From Geodermatophilus telluris (lineage in GTDB: Bacteria > Actinomycetota > Actinomycetes > Mycobacteriales > Geodermatophilaceae), in contig NZ_FMZF01000009.1 in NCBI RefSeq assembly GCF_900102745.1, positions 1 to 60,054 of the forward strand: a stretch of DNA of 60,054 nt, given 5' to 3'. The notes beneath the pieces are model-generated. The model worked only from the letters and a program-made list of their open reading frames with translations. It had not been told where the DNA came from and ran no database searches. Each line of letters opens with the position of its first letter. Positions within the stretch are counted from its first letter, which is position 1. This document shows, in pieces, positions 35,928 to 46,385 of the stretch. Both the position numbers and the translations under genes were made by a program.

Positions 35928-38587
35928 AGCTGTGCCGGAAGTTCCGGCAACCCTGGGTCGTATAAGCCGTAATGACGCGGGCAGATCCAAACGAAGTCCC
36001 CCGAGGATGTCATCCGCCGTCGTAGACCGCCCCAGCCTTGACTGACGTCCTCTTCGTTCAAGAAGGTCGCCAAGGCGCGCAAGGCCGCACCCTCAGCAAC
36101 GCTAATCTTAGTGCCCGATCCTCCCCCTAACGCATCGCGCGAGTCCCCTAACTCGTTCACCTCGCCCGCAAGATCCTTCATCATCGCCAAGTGGCGATTG
36201 ACGCGCTCGGCGTCATCAGCGTCAAACACGTCACTAATCGCGGTCGACGCAAAGGGGACGAGCAGCTTCAGTGTTTTTGCGACAAGCAGTCCGTAGGGCG
36301 CGATTTGCTGGACCCATTCGTTTGGGCGGTGCACCTCATAAGTCGCAGCCGGCCACGAATGCTCGCCCCCTGGATGTTCACACCAAAGAGTCAGGGAGAA
36401 AGTCGTCTTCCACCAATTGGTAATTGATGTCTGCTGAGTCTCCTCCATCGTAAACAACCGGGGACACTCTCCCGACTCGCTTGCGATGGCTTTCAGAACC
36501 ACGCGAATCTGCCGAGCAGCATCGGCCGCATAGGCCTCGAGTCGACCCAGTCCTGCAAGGACGCGAGCGTGATCAATATGCAGCTTGTCCAACGAGTCTT
36601 GCAGTGAAACTCGTGGCGCTTCAAACCCTGTAAGCAGTCGCGTGACATCTTGCGACTCCAAGCACTCCTGGCAATCGATGGTAGCCCGCTGCCGTTCGCG
36701 ATATCGCTGAAGCGTTCGAAAGGAGAACTGACCGCCACAAGGGTGTCGGCCATTCGTGCCAGGACATGGGATCAACAATTGGTACTGCAGGCCGGGCCAG
36801 CGAGCTGCAATTAAGTCTTCGATCCCGTCACGGAGCACGCTGAAAAAGTAATCCGGCGAGGGGGCGCGGACGTCGAGAAGCAAGGTCCGTTCCGCAGTAA
36901 TCTCCAGCAATGCTTCGGATGCGTAGGCTTGGTGCCGGAAGAACACCCCCTTTCGCCAGTGTACGCCGGCCGAAAACCGGTTATTGCGCACCGTGAGCCA
37001 TGCGATCAGACCCGGAGCCTCCTCGTTCATGACGCACACAAGGGAGAGTCTCCTGTTCGCGTCACCATCTTGCATCCACGGGATCTCAGGCCGCTCGTAT
37101 GGCACCAACTGACCAATAAGGCTCGCGTGAGTGTTCGGCAGCCTATACGAGACATCAAATTTCTCCATCAAACGCAGAAAATATGGATAATAGCGTTCAG
37201 GATAGTCATCCTCGGCGCTTTGCCAAATTTCGCGCAGACGCGTGTGATCCAGGATGCCGCCCGCCTCGCGCGTTCCAACATCCTCGAGCACGTAACCGAT
37301 TGCCTTGGTGAGCCACTCTGGTTGCAGGACAACTATGTCTTTCAAGCCAGCATCATCGCCGTAATGCACGATATGACCCAGGTCGTGCAGCAATGCCGCC
37401 AAGGCGGTCGTTTCATCGATACCGAGACCGTGTTTGATGGCGACAGTACTGAACTCGAAGTGCGAGATCTGCGGCTCTGGGAGTCCCAGAATCTCCTGTC
37501 GCGCCAAAGCCCACTTACGACTCAGGAGCTCGCCCATCTGGGGCAGAAGGGAAGACTCCTGCGCAAGGCTTGAGCGGAGCTCCTGCAGTCCGGAACCACT
37601 CTTGCTGTCAATCGCATGATTCCCGACAATGATCGTCGGAAATCGACTCCGCAAACTGTTGTAATCCAACTCCGGGCGCCTGATGTCGCTATGAGTTGCG
37701 ACGATGAGGACCTTGGCGTCCTCGCCTACACGAAGGCGGATGCGCCGCACCCAATCCTCGACCTCATTTGCCTCGCGACCTTGGCGGGGATTCCACACCA
37801 CAAGATACATGCAGCGGCGGCTGAAGAAAAACTGGTGAGTAATTCTATATATCTCCTGGCCGCCAAAATCCCAGGCGTTGAGGACGATCTGGCTTCCAAC
37901 TAGGGATGGGTGATCGAGTTCCAGACGCCGGATCTCTATCCCATGCGTCGTCGAGCGACCTTCAATGAAGGACTCCCCTCTCATCCTTGCCAAGAGTGAG
38001 GATTTGCCCACCTCCCCCTCACCTACGAGCAGCAACTTCGCCTCATACTGAGGCTCGCCATCGTCAAGGCTTCGGAGATAAGTGAGGAGATTAGTGATCC
38101 CCGACGCAATAAGACTTGGAAGAGGATCCTTGAATGGATTCCCTTCCAGAAGAAGACCTCCGCCGCGATTCAGATCCAATCGACCTAACGAGCGAGGAAG
38201 AACTGTCAGCTGATTGCCTCGCAGATGAAGCGACTTCAGCGCCGTCAAGGAGCCCACCCTCTCGGGCAACGACTCCAGCCGATTTGATGACACCCCAAGA
38301 TGCTGCAACTTGCGGAGGCCGACAATTTCCTCTGGCAGAGCCTTCAGCCGGTTGGCGTCTAGGTGCAGCTCGCGCAGGTTGACGAGGCGACCGATCGACG
38401 CGGGGAGTTCCGTTAGCAGGTTGCTGCGAAGATCCAACTCGCGAAGCGCAACCAGATCACCGATCTCCGGAGGAATCGCGCGCAGTCCCCTGCCGGCGAG
38501 ACGAAGCGAGGTCCCACGCGTCTGCGCAACTCGCGCAATCTCGTCTCGGGCCTGGTCGAAGTACCGCGCGTCCTGACTCAACATCAT
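35924..38587 (-). CDS. Roco-family GTPase (LRR - Roc - COR - C-terminal domain)
   Basis: An 887-residue giant GTPase. Leucine-rich repeats span ~28-150 (LVALRELDLRSNLLTELPAS type). The Roc GTPase has a P-loop GEGEVGKS (189-196), WDFGGQE (239-245), THSD (298-301) and SKSGSG (328-333). The COR region (~345-600) has VLQPEWLTKAIGYVLED, then a Cys pair set (C608, C617, C639, C642) like a zinc ribbon. The C-terminal ~180 residues include a TTFSLTLWCEHPGGEHS segment and end with FVWICPRHYGLYDPGLPELP. Codons such as AAT, ATA and TTA are commoner than in neighbours, suggesting transfer. No catalytic effector is recognised; a role as sensor or in defence is speculation. ATG 38587 or 38584 is the start. 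Confidence 0.88.
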   Translation of the reverse strand: MMLSQDARYFDQARDEIARVAQTRGTSLRLAGRGLRAIPPEIGDLVALRELDLRSNLLTELPASIGRLVNLRELHLDANRLKALPEEIVGLRKLQHLGVSSNRLESLPERVGSLTALKSLHLRGNQLTVLPRSLGRLDLNRGGGLLLEGNPFKDPLPSLIASGITNLLTYLRSLDDGEPQYEAKLLLVGEGEVGKSSLLARMRGESFIEGRSTTHGIEIRRLELDHPSLVGSQIVLNAWDFGGQEIYRITHQFFFSRRCMYLVVWNPRQGREANEVEDWVRRIRLRVGEDAKVLIVATHSDIRRPELDYNSLRSRFPTIIVGNHAIDSKSGSGLQELRSSLAQESSLLPQMGELLSRKWALARQEILGLPEPQISHFEFSTVAIKHGLGIDETTALAALLHDLGHIVHYGDDAGLKDIVVLQPEWLTKAIGYVLEDVGTREAGGILDHTRLREIWQSAEDDYPERYYPYFLRLMEKFDVSYRLPNTHASLIGQLVPYERPEIPWMQDGDANRRLSLVCVMNEEAPGLIAWLTVRNNRFSAGVHWRKGVFFRHQAYASEALLEITAERTLLLDVRAPSPDYFFSVLRDGIEDLIAARWPGLQYQLLIPCPGTNGRHPCGGQFSFRTLQRYRERQRATIDCQECLESQDVTRLLTGFEAPRVSLQDSLDKLHIDHARVLAGLGRLEAYAADAARQIRVVLKAIASESGECPRLFTMEETQQTSITNWWKTTFSLTLWCEHPGGEHSWPAATYEVHRPNEWVQQIAPYGLLVAKTLKLLVPFASTAISDVFDADDAERVNRHLAMMKDLAGEVNELGDSRDALGGGSGTKISVAEGAALRALATFLNEEDVSQGWGGLRRRMTSSGDFVWICPRHYGLYDPGLPELPAQL

Positions 38588-38725
38588 CCCCCGGTGCGGT
38601 CACACTACGGCGGCCTCAAGCCAGCCTAGGTCTTCAACCCTATTCTGAAGTTCTCAACCTGGCGCAGCCAGCGAAGCGTGTCACGCCAAGGTCGCCGCAC
38701 AGAACGCGTACGAGCTCCTTGCGAG
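38588..38725. other. Lower-GC junction between Roco gene and the next block
   Basis: These 138 bases keep the lower-GC look of the Roco gene and hold its upstream region. I see no tRNA fold, integrase site or clear -10/-35. The GC-rich style of the chromosome returns with the gene ending at 38726. Confidence 0.5.
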
Positions 38726-39574
38726 CTAGCTCAAAGACTCGTCAGGTCGCGCGAGGTGGGCACGCACCATCTCGGCAGTGCCCGGCGCCAGCGGCAGCTG
38801 CGGCAGGACGCCGGTGACCTCGGCGGGCTCGAGGCCCTGCTCGGCCAGCGCGGCGAGCAGCCGCGGGGCGTCCTCGGCCGGCACCGGCGCAGGCAGCCCG
38901 GCCTCCCGGACGGCGGCCAGCGCGAGGAACAGCGCACCGGAGAGGTCCTCGGGCTCGGGCGCCGGGGGCGGGGCGGCCGCCTCGCGGGCGGCGGCCTCCG
39001 CGGCGCGCACCAGGGACAGCGGCAGCCCCTCGGCCTCCACCTCGAGCAGCGGCGCGGTGCCCAGCGCGGCCAGCACCAGGTGCTCGGCGTCGGTGCGCAG
39101 CGGCTGCTCCCACTCCCCCGCGCGGACGACGTCGGCGAGCTCGGCCCCGTCCTCGCCGAGGTCGTCGAGCAGCTCGGCCCACTGCCCCGGGCGGGTGCGG
39201 CGGGCGCGGTCGGCGGCGAGCACGCAGGTCTCGTGCACGAACGGCTCGATCACCTCGCGGTCGAACCGGTCGGCGACGACGGTGCCGTCGGCGTCGACGG
39301 CGTTGAGCGCGTCCTGGAAGCTGCCGGGCCGGGCGTCACCGAGCTCGAGCCGGCCGTCCTCCTCCCCCGACAGCGCCTGGCCGGTGGCGGCGCGGTCGCC
39401 GATGGTGGAGCCGGTGGCCACCAGCCGCCCGCGCAGCCGCAGGTGGTGCGGCCGGTCGGAGAGGCCGACGCTCCACGCGCACGCCTCGGCGATGAGCGCG
39501 GCGCGCCGCTCGCGCAGCACCTCGCGGCCCAGCAGGCCGAACCAATCGGGCTCGAACCCCAGGTTCTCGAACAC
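38726..39574 (-). CDS. Conserved hypothetical protein, 282 aa
   Basis: This is an acidic soluble protein with no family I recognise. MFENLGFEPDWFGLLGREVL begins it and the middle reads GTVVADRFDREVIEPFVHET. The C-terminal ~120 residues are Ala/Leu/Pro/Glu-rich helices. The gene shares direction with rnz, whose stop is 10 bases upstream of its ATG, so the two are probably one unit. Confidence 0.6.
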   Translation of the reverse strand: MFENLGFEPDWFGLLGREVLRERRAALIAEACAWSVGLSDRPHHLRLRGRLVATGSTIGDRAATGQALSGEEDGRLELGDARPGSFQDALNAVDADGTVVADRFDREVIEPFVHETCVLAADRARRTRPGQWAELLDDLGEDGAELADVVRAGEWEQPLRTDAEHLVLAALGTAPLLEVEAEGLPLSLVRAAEAAAREAAAPPPAPEPEDLSGALFLALAAVREAGLPAPVPAEDAPRLLAALAEQGLEPAEVTGVLPQLPLAPGTAEMVRAHLARPDESLS

Positions 39575-39583
39575 GGTGCCCGC

Positions 39584-40501
39584 CTACCCCCGGCGGGCGG
39601 GCACCGGAACCCGCTGCAGGTCCGCGGCGACGACGAGGTCGCCGGCGAACTCGGCGCGGGCCTCCTCCTCGAGGCGGCGCTGGTCGGGGTAGCGCTGGGA
39701 GAAGTGGCTGAGCACCAGCGTCCGCACCCCGGCCTCGGCGGCCACCCGCGCGGCCTGCCGGGCGGTGAGGTGGCCGTACCGCTCGGCGAGCGCGGCGTCC
39801 TCGGCCAGGAAGGTCGCCTCGACCACCAGCAGGTCGGCGCTCTCGGCCAGCGCCGCGACGCCGTCGCACAGGCGGGTGTCCATGACGAAGGCGAACCGCT
39901 GGCCCGGCCGCGGCTCGCTGACGTCGGCCAGCCGCACCGTCCGCTCCCCCACCCGCAGCACGCCGGCGCGCTGCAGCCGGCCCACGTCGGCCCCGGCGAT
40001 GCCGGCCGCGGCCAGCCGGTCGGGCAGCATCCGCCGCCCGTCGGGCTCGACCAGGCGGTAGCCGAAGGACTCGACCGGGTGGTCGAGCCGGCGCGCCTCC
40101 CAGGTGCCCACCGGGTCCTCGGCGAGCACCCCCTCCCCGGTCACCGGGCCGGCCCGGACGTCGGCCCGGTCGGCGAAGGCGCTGGCGTGCCGCAGCCGGT
40201 CGTAGAACACCTGCCCCGAGGCCGGGTAGTGGGTGGCCACGGGGTGCGCGACGCCGTCGAGCGACACCCGCTGCAGGACCCCGGGCAGGCCCAGGCAGTG
40301 GTCGCCGTGGAAGTGGCTGACGAACACCCGGTGGACGGCGCTGCTGGGGACGCCGGCCAGCAGCAGCTGCCGCTGCGTGCCCTCGCCCGGGTCGAACAGG
40401 AAGCCGCGGCCGTCCCAGCGCAGCAGGTAGCCGTTGTGGTTGCGGGTGCGCGTCGGCACCTGGCTGGCGGTGCCGAGCACGACCAGCTCCCGTGCCGCCA
40501 C
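39584..40501 (-). CDS. rnz: Ribonuclease Z / RNase Z-like metallo-beta-lactamase fold
   Basis: A 305-residue MBL-fold enzyme. [14 protein letters not shown] carries the dinuclear zinc motif (His63, His65, Asp67, His68). FVMDTRLCD supplies the bridging Asp and LSHFSQRY the last His. The N-terminal [20 protein letters not shown] is the RNase Z form. It matures tRNA 3' ends. ATG 40501 opens a unit with the downstream hypothetical gene. Confidence 0.9.
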   Translation of the reverse strand: MAARELVVLGTASQVPTRTRNHNGYLLRWDGRGFLFDPGEGTQRQLLLAGVPSSAVHRVFVSHFHGDHCLGLPGVLQRVSLDGVAHPVATHYPASGQVFYDRLRHASAFADRADVRAGPVTGEGVLAEDPVGTWEARRLDHPVESFGYRLVEPDGRRMLPDRLAAAGIAGADVGRLQRAGVLRVGERTVRLADVSEPRPGQRFAFVMDTRLCDGVAALAESADLLVVEATFLAEDAALAERYGHLTARQAARVAAEAGVRTLVLSHFSQRYPDQRRLEEEARAEFAGDLVVAADLQRVPVPARRG

Positions 40502-40549
40502 GGCCGCGACCGTACCGGCGGCCGGCGGGAGCGACCTGTCCGCCGCGTG

Positions 40550-40585
40550 GTCGTGCTCTGCCCACAGGTGTGGTCAGAGCACGAC
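40550..40585. terminator. 11-bp inverted repeat after the zinc-ribbon gene
   Basis: GTCGTGCTCTG (40550-40560) and CAGAGCACGAC (40575-40585) pair perfectly around a 14-base loop. It lies between the zinc-ribbon gene stop and the rnz start, both on the minus strand, and so ends the former. Confidence 0.65.
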
Positions 40586-40608
40586 TGCGCGCCGGAGCAG
40601 GACCTGCC

Positions 40609-40989
40609 TCAGCCGAAGAGATCGGACAGGAAGGACTCCTTGCGCCTGCGGTGCCCCGAGGAGCCGTGCGAGGAGCCGTGCCCGCTGCCGCGGACCGCGC
40701 CCAGCACCTCGTTGACCACCGCGCCCAGGCCCGCGCCGGCGGCGGCCGGGTACTGCGCCGCGGACGGCTGGCCGTACGCCGGCTGCCCGTGCTGGGGAGC
40801 GCCGTGCTGGGGCGGCGCGGTCTGCGACCGGGACGGCGCGCCGTGCCAGGAGTTCTCCGCGTCGACCAGCCGCTCGAGCTCGCCGCGGTCGAGGAAGATC
40901 CCCCGACACTCGGTGCACTGGTCGACGTGCACGCCGTTGCGCTCGTAGGTGCGCATCACGCCCTGGCACTTGGGACAGACGAGGTCCAT
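40609..40989 (-). CDS. TFIIB-type zinc ribbon protein
   Basis: A 126-residue protein. The N-terminus has two Cys pairs (CPKCQGVM and CTECRGIFLDRGELERLV) of the zf-TFIIB family, which binds one zinc. The tail is Gln/Pro/Gly-rich then SGHGSSHGSSGHRRR, probably disordered, with a conserved SFLSDLFG end. The role is unknown. Confidence 0.83.
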   Translation of the reverse strand: MDLVCPKCQGVMRTYERNGVHVDQCTECRGIFLDRGELERLVDAENSWHGAPSRSQTAPPQHGAPQHGQPAYGQPSAAQYPAAAGAGLGAVVNEVLGAVRGSGHGSSHGSSGHRRRKESFLSDLFG

Positions 40990-41052
40990 GCCGCACGGTA
41001 CGACGCGCGGACACCTCCCTGCTCCGCCTCGGCCGTGCCACAGTCCCCGGCC

Positions 41053-42120
41053 GTGAGGACCCGCACGGTGACCCTCCGCTTCGGCAGCGCCGCCCGGGCG
41101 AGCGCCACCCACACCAACCTCTCCGCGGTGCGCAGCGACGGCCCGGTGCTCTGGGTGGCCGGGGACGAGACCGCCACCGTCGAGCGGCTCGTGGCCGACG
41201 ACCCGGCCGCCCCGAGCCGCTACGGCGACCAGACCGGCTTCCCGCTGGCCGACCTCGTCCCCCTGCCCGGCGGCACCGGCCCGGGCGTCGAGGAGGAGGC
41301 CGACATCGAGGGCCTCGCCCGCAGCGGCGACGCGCTCTGGGTGGTCGGCTCGCACAGCCTGCGCCGCCGCCGGATCCGCGACGAGCACGACGGCGAGCGG
41401 GCGCTGCGCCGGCTGGCCCGGGTGACCGGCCAGCCGCGGCGACAGCTGATCGCCCGGGTCCCGGTGGTGGAGGTCGGCGGGCTCCCGACCCTGGTCGAGG
41501 ACGACGGCACGCAGTGCGCGGCGGCCTTCGGCGCACGCGGCAAGGACCTGCGCGACCTGCTCGCCGACGACGAGCACCTGGCGCCGTTCCTGCCCATCCC
41601 GGGCAAGGACAACGGTCTCGACGTCGAGGGCATCGCCGTCTCCGGCGACCGGGTGTACCTCGGCCTGCGCGGCCCGGTGCTGCGCGGCTGGGCGCTGGTG
41701 CTCGAGCTGTGTCCCGAGGTCGACGCCCACGACCCCACCCGGCTGCGCCTGCGCCGGTTCCCCGACGGCCGCCGCTACCGCAAGCACGTGCTGCGGATGG
41801 CCGGTCTCGGCGTGCGCGACCTGTGCCCGCAGGGCGAGGACCTGCTCGTGCTCGCCGGCCCGACGATGGACCTCGACGGCCCCGTGTACGTCTACCGCTG
41901 GCACGGCGCGTGCTCGGTGGAGGAGCCGACCGTCGTCCGCGGCGACCGGCTCACCCGTGAGCTGACCCTCCCGTACGGCGACGGCGACGACCACCCCGAG
42001 GGCATCGGCCTGCTCGGCCCGGCGGCCGACGGGCTGCTCCTCGTCGTCCACGACAGCCCCGCGCCCGGACGGCTGACGGCCGACGGCGGCGTGCTGGCCG
42101 ACGTGGTGGCGCTGCCCTGA
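41053..42120 (+). CDS. DUF3616 family protein
   Basis: This ~355-residue protein fits DUF3616: LSAVRSDGPVLWVAGDETAT opens the domain, GVEEEADIEGLARSGDALWV, DNGLDVEGIAVSGDRVYLGL and a DDHPEGIGLLG end follow. These are propeller-like repeats of an uncharacterised family. GTG 41053 starts in a 63-base gap from the divergent zinc-ribbon gene. No enzyme motif is identified. Confidence 0.82.
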   Translation: MRTRTVTLRFGSAARASATHTNLSAVRSDGPVLWVAGDETATVERLVADDPAAPSRYGDQTGFPLADLVPLPGGTGPGVEEEADIEGLARSGDALWVVGSHSLRRRRIRDEHDGERALRRLARVTGQPRRQLIARVPVVEVGGLPTLVEDDGTQCAAAFGARGKDLRDLLADDEHLAPFLPIPGKDNGLDVEGIAVSGDRVYLGLRGPVLRGWALVLELCPEVDAHDPTRLRLRRFPDGRRYRKHVLRMAGLGVRDLCPQGEDLLVLAGPTMDLDGPVYVYRWHGACSVEEPTVVRGDRLTRELTLPYGDGDDHPEGIGLLGPAADGLLLVVHDSPAPGRLTADGGVLADVVALP

Positions 42121-42203
42121 GCCAGCCCGCCGCACGCGTCGGGCGCCCGGCGCGTGGAACACCGGCGGTTAGTGTGTCGGTGCCCGCGACACCCCGACCG
42201 TCC

Positions 42204-42217
42204 TTACTGACCGGTAA
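42204..42217 (+). promoter_or_regulatory. TTAC-N6-GTAA operator-like palindrome upstream of acyl-CoA dehydrogenases
   Basis: TTACTGACCGGTAA lies 64 bases before the first acyl-CoA dehydrogenase start. The TTAC/GTAA arms suit a TetR-family fatty-acid regulator of the type that governs actinobacterial acyl-CoA genes. No regulator gene is next to it. Confidence 0.4.
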
Positions 42218-42280
42218 CCCGTGTGGGATCGTCGGGGGCACACGTCGAGACGGCACCGGTGCCGTCAGGAGAGAGGTCCC

Positions 42281-43456
<1,176 letters not shown>

Positions 43457-43464
43457 GGTAACCC

Positions 43465-44625
43465 GTGGACTTCCAGTACGACAGCGAGCAGAACGACCTG
43501 CGCGAGGCCGTCCGCGGCCTGCTGCAGCGGGCCTACGGCGACGCCGAGGTGCGCCGCCAGACGGTCGCCACCGACCCCGGCTTCGACGAGAAGACCTGGG
43601 CCCGGCTGGCCGAGATGGGGGTGCTCGGGCTGCCCTTCGCCGAGGAGGACGGCGGCATGGGCGCCGGCCCGATCGAGGTCGGCATCGTCGCCGAGGAGAT
43701 GGGCCGGGTCATCGCGCCCGAGCCGTTCGTCGAGTCCGTGGTGCTGGCCGGCGGCCTGGTCGCGGCCGTGGGGACCGCCGCCCAGCGGCAGGCGGTCCTC
43801 GGGCCGCTGTCCGAGGGCGCGACCGTGCTCGCGGTCGCGCACGCCGAGCCCCGCGCCCGGTGGAGCACCGGCGCGCGCGGCGTCACCGCCACCCAGGAGG
43901 GCGGCAGCTGGCGGCTGACCGGCGTCAAGGAGCCGGTCCTGGCCGGCGCCCGCGCCGACGTCCTGGTGGTCAGCGCCGCCGTCGACGGCGGCACCGCGCT
44001 GTTCCTCGTCCAGGGCGACGCCGAGGGGCTGACCCGCACCGGCTACGCCACCCACGACGGCACCCGCGCGGCGAACGTGACGTTCGCGGGCACCCCGGCC
44101 GAGCTGCTCGGCGAGGGCACCGCCGACCGGTCCGCCGACGTCGAACGGGCGCAGTCGCTGGCTCGCATCGCCTACGCCAACGAGGCGGTCGGGGCGATGG
44201 AGACCGCGCTGCGGACCACCGCGGAGTACCTCAAGACCCGCAAGCAGTTCGGGGTCACGCTCAACCGGTTCCAGGCGCTGACCTTCCGGGCGGCGGACAT
44301 GTACGTGTCGGTCGAGCTGGCCCGCAGCACCGCGCTGTGGGCGAGCATGGTGGCCGACACCGGTGGGGACGTCGTCGCCGCCGCCGACCGCGCCCGGCTG
44401 CAGACCAGCCGCGCCGGCCGGCACGTCGGCAAGGAGGCCATCCAGCTGCACGGCGGCATCGGGGTCACCGCGGAGTACTCGGTCGGGCACTACACCAGCC
44501 GGCTGACCGCGATCGACCACGTGCTCGGCGACGGCGACTGGGCGGCCGCCCGCCTCGCCGCGAAGGTGGACGGCTACCCGACGGTCGACCCGCTGGGCGC
44601 GCCCTACACCACCGCGCAGGGCTGA
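43465..44625 (+). CDS. Acyl-CoA dehydrogenase (FadE), second of a pair
   Basis: This 386-residue partner has the ACAD fold (EKTWARLAEMGVLGLPFAEE, QLHGGIGVTAEYSVGHYTSR). Its central FAD-binding segments are weak compared with the first gene, typical of the partner chain in heteromeric ACADs. GTG 43465 follows GAGGTAACCC, 9 bases after the preceding stop. The two probably form one complex. Confidence 0.88.
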   Translation: MDFQYDSEQNDLREAVRGLLQRAYGDAEVRRQTVATDPGFDEKTWARLAEMGVLGLPFAEEDGGMGAGPIEVGIVAEEMGRVIAPEPFVESVVLAGGLVAAVGTAAQRQAVLGPLSEGATVLAVAHAEPRARWSTGARGVTATQEGGSWRLTGVKEPVLAGARADVLVVSAAVDGGTALFLVQGDAEGLTRTGYATHDGTRAANVTFAGTPAELLGEGTADRSADVERAQSLARIAYANEAVGAMETALRTTAEYLKTRKQFGVTLNRFQALTFRAADMYVSVELARSTALWASMVADTGGDVVAAADRARLQTSRAGRHVGKEAIQLHGGIGVTAEYSVGHYTSRLTAIDHVLGDGDWAAARLAAKVDGYPTVDPLGAPYTTAQG

Positions 44626-44642
44626 GCGCACCGCTCCACCGA

Positions 44643-44676
44643 CACGGCCGGCGTCCCCCCGGGGGCGCCGGCCGTG
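44643..44676 (+). terminator. Terminator hairpin after the acyl-CoA dehydrogenase pair
   Basis: CACGGCCGGCG (44643-44653) and CGCCGGCCGTG (44666-44676) are exact complements around a C/G-rich loop that can pair further. It lies 18 bases after the stop and separates this unit from pntA. Confidence 0.7.
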
Positions 44677-44838
44677 CGCGTCCCGGGCCCGGTGCGATCC
44701 GTGTCACGTTCCGGTACCGGGGGCACTGCGTGCCATCGCGGCCTGCCACGATGCAGCACCGGGGTCGGGCCGTCCGCCTCCCCGCTGCACCACGCCAGGA
44801 CCCGCCGGCGCCCGCCGCCGGCCCCGAGCTGTGATGGA

Positions 44839-46383
44839 GTGCGCGTGCTCATCGGTGTGCCCGCAGAGACCCGACGCAACGAGACGCGCGTCGCCGCGAC
44901 ACCCACCAGCGTCGGCCGGCTGTGCGCGCTGGGCCACGAGGTGCTCGTCGAGTCCGGCGCCGGCGCCCGCGCCGACTTCCCCGACGAGGCCTACGTCGCC
45001 GCCGGGGCGCGGATGGGCTCCGCGGCGCAGGCGTGGGGCGCCGACGTCGTCCTGCACGTCAACGCCCCCACCCTCGACGAGGTCGAGCTGCTGCGCCCGG
45101 ACGGGGTGCTGGTCAGCCTGCTGTCCCCGGCGCTGGCGCCCGAGCTGCTCGACGCCCTGGTCGCCCGCGGCGTCACCGCGCTGGCGATGGACGCCGTCCC
45201 CCGCATCTCCCGGGCGCAGTCGCTCGACGTGCTCAGCTCGATGGCCAACATCGCCGGCTACCGGGCCGTCGTGGAGGCCGCGCACGCCTTCGGCCGGTTC
45301 TTCACCGGCCAGGTGACCGCCGCGGGCAAGGTGCCGCCGGCGAAGGTGTTCGTGGCCGGCGCCGGCGTCGCGGGGCTGGCCGCGATCGGCACGGCGAGCA
45401 GCCTCGGCGCCGTCGTGCGGGCCACCGACGTCCGCCCCGAGGTGGCCGAGCAGGTGCGCTCGCTGGGCGGCGAGTACGTCGGCGTCCCGGCCGACGACGT
45501 CGAGCAGGCCGGTGGCGGCACCGGCTACGCGTCGGTCACCTCCGAGGACTTCAACGCGCGGGCTGCCGTGATGTACGCCGAGCAGGCCCGCGACGTCGAC
45601 GTGGTGATCACCACCGCGCTGATCCCCGGGCGTCCGGCGCCCCGGCTGCTCACCGAGGACATGGTGGCCAGCATGAAGCCGGGGTCGGTGGTGGTGGACA
45701 TGGCCGCCGCCCAGGGCGGCAACGTGGCGGGGTCGGTGCCCGACGAGGTGGTCACGACGCCGAACGGCGTCACGATCATCGGCTACACCGACCTGCCCGC
45801 CCGGCTGCCGGCCCAGGCCAGCCAGCTGTTCGCCACGAACCTGGTCAACCTGCTCGTGCTGCTCACCCCGGGCAAGGACGGTCGGCTGGTGCTCGACCTC
45901 GACGACGTCGTCGTGCGCGGCATGACCGTGGCGCGGGGCGGGGAGCGGCTGTGGCCCCCGCCGCCGGTGCAGGTCTCCGCCGCCCCCGCCGCCGCACCGT
46001 CCCCGGCACCGCTGCCGCCACCGGCGAAGCAGCCCCCGCCACCCGGGCGGCGCGCCGCGCTCGTGGGCCTGGCGGCCGCGCTGCTGTTCGTGCTGGCCGC
46101 CTTCTCCCCCGACCAGCTGATCGGCAACCTGACGGTGTTCGCCCTCGCCGTCGTCGTCGGCTTCTACGTCATCGGGCACGTGCACCACGCGCTGCACACG
46201 CCGCTGATGAGCGTCACCAACGCGATCTCCGGGATCATCGTGGTCGGCGCCCTGCTGCAGCTCGGGCACGTCAGCACGGTGGTGACCGTGCTGGCCTTCC
46301 TGGCCGTGCTGCTGGCCAGCATCAACGTCTTCGGTGGCTTCGCGGTGACCCGCCGCATGCTCGGCATGTTCCGGAGGGCCTGA
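44839..46383 (+). CDS. pntA: NAD(P) transhydrogenase subunit alpha (full length)
   Basis: A ~514-residue protein combining domain I and the first transmembrane part. [20 protein letters not shown] is the canonical N-terminus, [20 protein letters not shown] binds NAD(H), and [17 protein letters not shown] follows. The [14 protein letters not shown] linker leads to three to four helices near the C-terminus. The full subunit is not split as it is in many actinobacteria. GTG 44839 is chosen because MRIGVPxE-type starts fit it. It passes hydride from NADH to NADP+, driven by proton flow. Confidence 0.94.
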   Translation: MRVLIGVPAETRRNETRVAATPTSVGRLCALGHEVLVESGAGARADFPDEAYVAAGARMGSAAQAWGADVVLHVNAPTLDEVELLRPDGVLVSLLSPALAPELLDALVARGVTALAMDAVPRISRAQSLDVLSSMANIAGYRAVVEAAHAFGRFFTGQVTAAGKVPPAKVFVAGAGVAGLAAIGTASSLGAVVRATDVRPEVAEQVRSLGGEYVGVPADDVEQAGGGTGYASVTSEDFNARAAVMYAEQARDVDVVITTALIPGRPAPRLLTEDMVASMKPGSVVVDMAAAQGGNVAGSVPDEVVTTPNGVTIIGYTDLPARLPAQASQLFATNLVNLLVLLTPGKDGRLVLDLDDVVVRGMTVARGGERLWPPPPVQVSAAPAAAPSPAPLPPPAKQPPPPGRRAALVGLAAALLFVLAAFSPDQLIGNLTVFALAVVVGFYVIGHVHHALHTPLMSVTNAISGIIVVGALLQLGHVSTVVTVLAFLAVLLASINVFGGFAVTRRMLGMFRRA

Positions 46384-46385
46384 CC

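Noticed and set aside
38588..38725. Possible att site or tRNA remnant beside the Roco gene
   Set aside because: No tRNA-like fold, no direct repeat at the other end (35.92 kb) and no integrase in the window.
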